A DNA stretch of 64,000 nucleotides from the NCBI GenBank assembly GCA_964036045.1, contig OZ038402.1, positions 3,503,395 to 3,567,394 on the forward strand, in the 5' to 3' direction. Position numbers and translations under genes: made by a program. Position 1 is the first letter of the stretch; each line of letters opens with the position of its first letter. Under the pieces are notes generated by a model. The model worked only from the letters and a program-made list of their open reading frames with translations. It did no database searches and was not told where the DNA came from. Positions 63,555-64,000 of this stretch are shown piece after piece. Origin of the DNA: Eutreptiella sp. 'Long Island Sound 2002' (Eukaryota > Euglenozoa > Euglenophyceae > Eutreptiales > Eutreptiaceae).

Positions 63555-63669
63555 AGTCTCCATAGTGCCATCTCAGAAGATGTGCACTCTTTGTTTTGGG
63601 TCCCATATGTGCTGAGGTGGCAGGGCATGTGGCAATGAGGTCACTGCCATGTCACATGGGATCTTCCTA

Positions 63670-63757
63670 CTTAGCTAGGCTGACCGGGAATTGAACCCAG
63701 GACCTCTCAAAAAGAGGTGCCCAGCCCCCTAGGGTGCATACCACTAGGATAGCTAAG
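63670..63757 (-). tRNA. tRNA-like sequence (possible tRNA gene or SINE head)
   Basis: The 88-nt minus-strand sequence has a perfect 8-bp end stem (CTTAGCTA/TAGCTAAG), a D-arm-like CCTAG...CTAGG hairpin, an ACCTC-TTTTTGA-GAGGT hairpin and a T-arm with GGTTCAATTCC (63687-63697). The spacing between D-arm and the ACCTC hairpin is too long for an ordinary tRNA, and the variable region is very short if that hairpin is the anticodon arm. Treating the hairpin as a class II variable arm leaves no clean anticodon stem. A tRNA-derived repeat or tRNA pseudogene is as likely as a gene. Confidence 0.35.
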
Positions 63758-64000
63758 CATTCATGGAAAAACATAGATAAATTCATAGGCTCTGCCCTGG
63801 ATATGTCAGTTCTCAGTCAACTCAGGAAAAGATGATTTGCCTCAAATTGAAAGGGGATTAAGGGGTCCACTCCATATCCTGATTGGGTGTTTGGTTCCAT
63901 AGGTCAAAATGTGTTATCACCACTTTTGGTGGGGCCAATACTAAGATAGAAATGCCTGGATGCTCAGTGCATCCCTAATACAACTAGAGTATGCCTCAAA
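63758..64000. other. No feature recognised at the right edge
   Basis: AT-richer unique-looking sequence. A lone TGCATCCCTA near 63972 resembles a hAT terminus, but no partner end is present within the window. Confidence 0.4.

Noticed and set aside
63965-63985. Terminus of a second hAT element
   Set aside because: Only TGCATCCCTA is present, without subterminal GAATTC motifs or a partner end in the window.

Overview
The window is nuclear DNA of a eukaryote. It has a spliced rRNA-processing gene (EMG1), a chromodomain Ty3/gypsy LTR retrotransposon, a hAT-type DNA element, several TIR/MITE elements, fragments of unusual reverse transcriptases, and very many micro- and minisatellites. There are no operons, no bacterial-style gene density and no CRISPR. 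The encoded EMG1 protein looks closest to green-lineage versions from memory, so a large-genome, GC-rich unicellular alga is my best guess; this is inference.

Layout. 1-700: part of an unidentified spliced coding region on the minus strand. 700-9600: repeat-rich DNA with a short broken coding fragment (3.0-3.4 kb) and two oppositely oriented copies of one TIR element (6849-7810 and 8854-9582). These end in C/G runs, are flanked by TA, and carry the same protein-coding fragment. 9.6-15 kb: dispersed repeats and a 21-bp minisatellite. 15238-19578 (minus): EMG1, two exons separated by a 3.6-kb intron packed with GGGA tracts and a 120-bp tandem repeat; the gene lies between two direct copies of a ~190-bp dispersed repeat. 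20-27.5 kb: GGTGT/GTGTT arrays, a decayed retroelement with an RNase H motif, and a 728-bp fold-back element with a 12-bp flanking duplication. 27.7-34 kb: a 610-bp MITE inside a TA microsatellite, tRNA-like repeats, and an RT-like reading frame with FRDN at the catalytic position. 34-49 kb: mostly unresolved DNA, with an inverted pair of paralogous coding fragments, a second RT relic (RYADN), an ~840-bp 21-bp-unit minisatellite and a small MITE at 48.4 kb.

49143-63554 (minus) is one 14.4-kb LTR retrotransposon. It has two 344-bp LTRs (TG...CA, about 98% identical by eye), a primer site matching initiator tRNA-Met, and a polypurine tract. The order is Gag, then protease-RT-RNase H, then integrase with chromodomain. 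Gag and Pol are in the same frame separated by one UAG; integrase is offset by a +1 shift; the Gag N-terminal part is in another frame. A 1232-bp Ac/Ds-like hAT element (TIR TAGGGATGCAG, 8-bp duplication ATGTCTTG) is nested at the 5' end of the Gag frame. The LTR divergence and the breaks suggest a fairly young but probably inactive copy, unless recoding is used.

Most remaining open frames are antisense or repeat-driven and are left out. Frameshifts often coincide with G/C homopolymers, so some may be sequencing errors.
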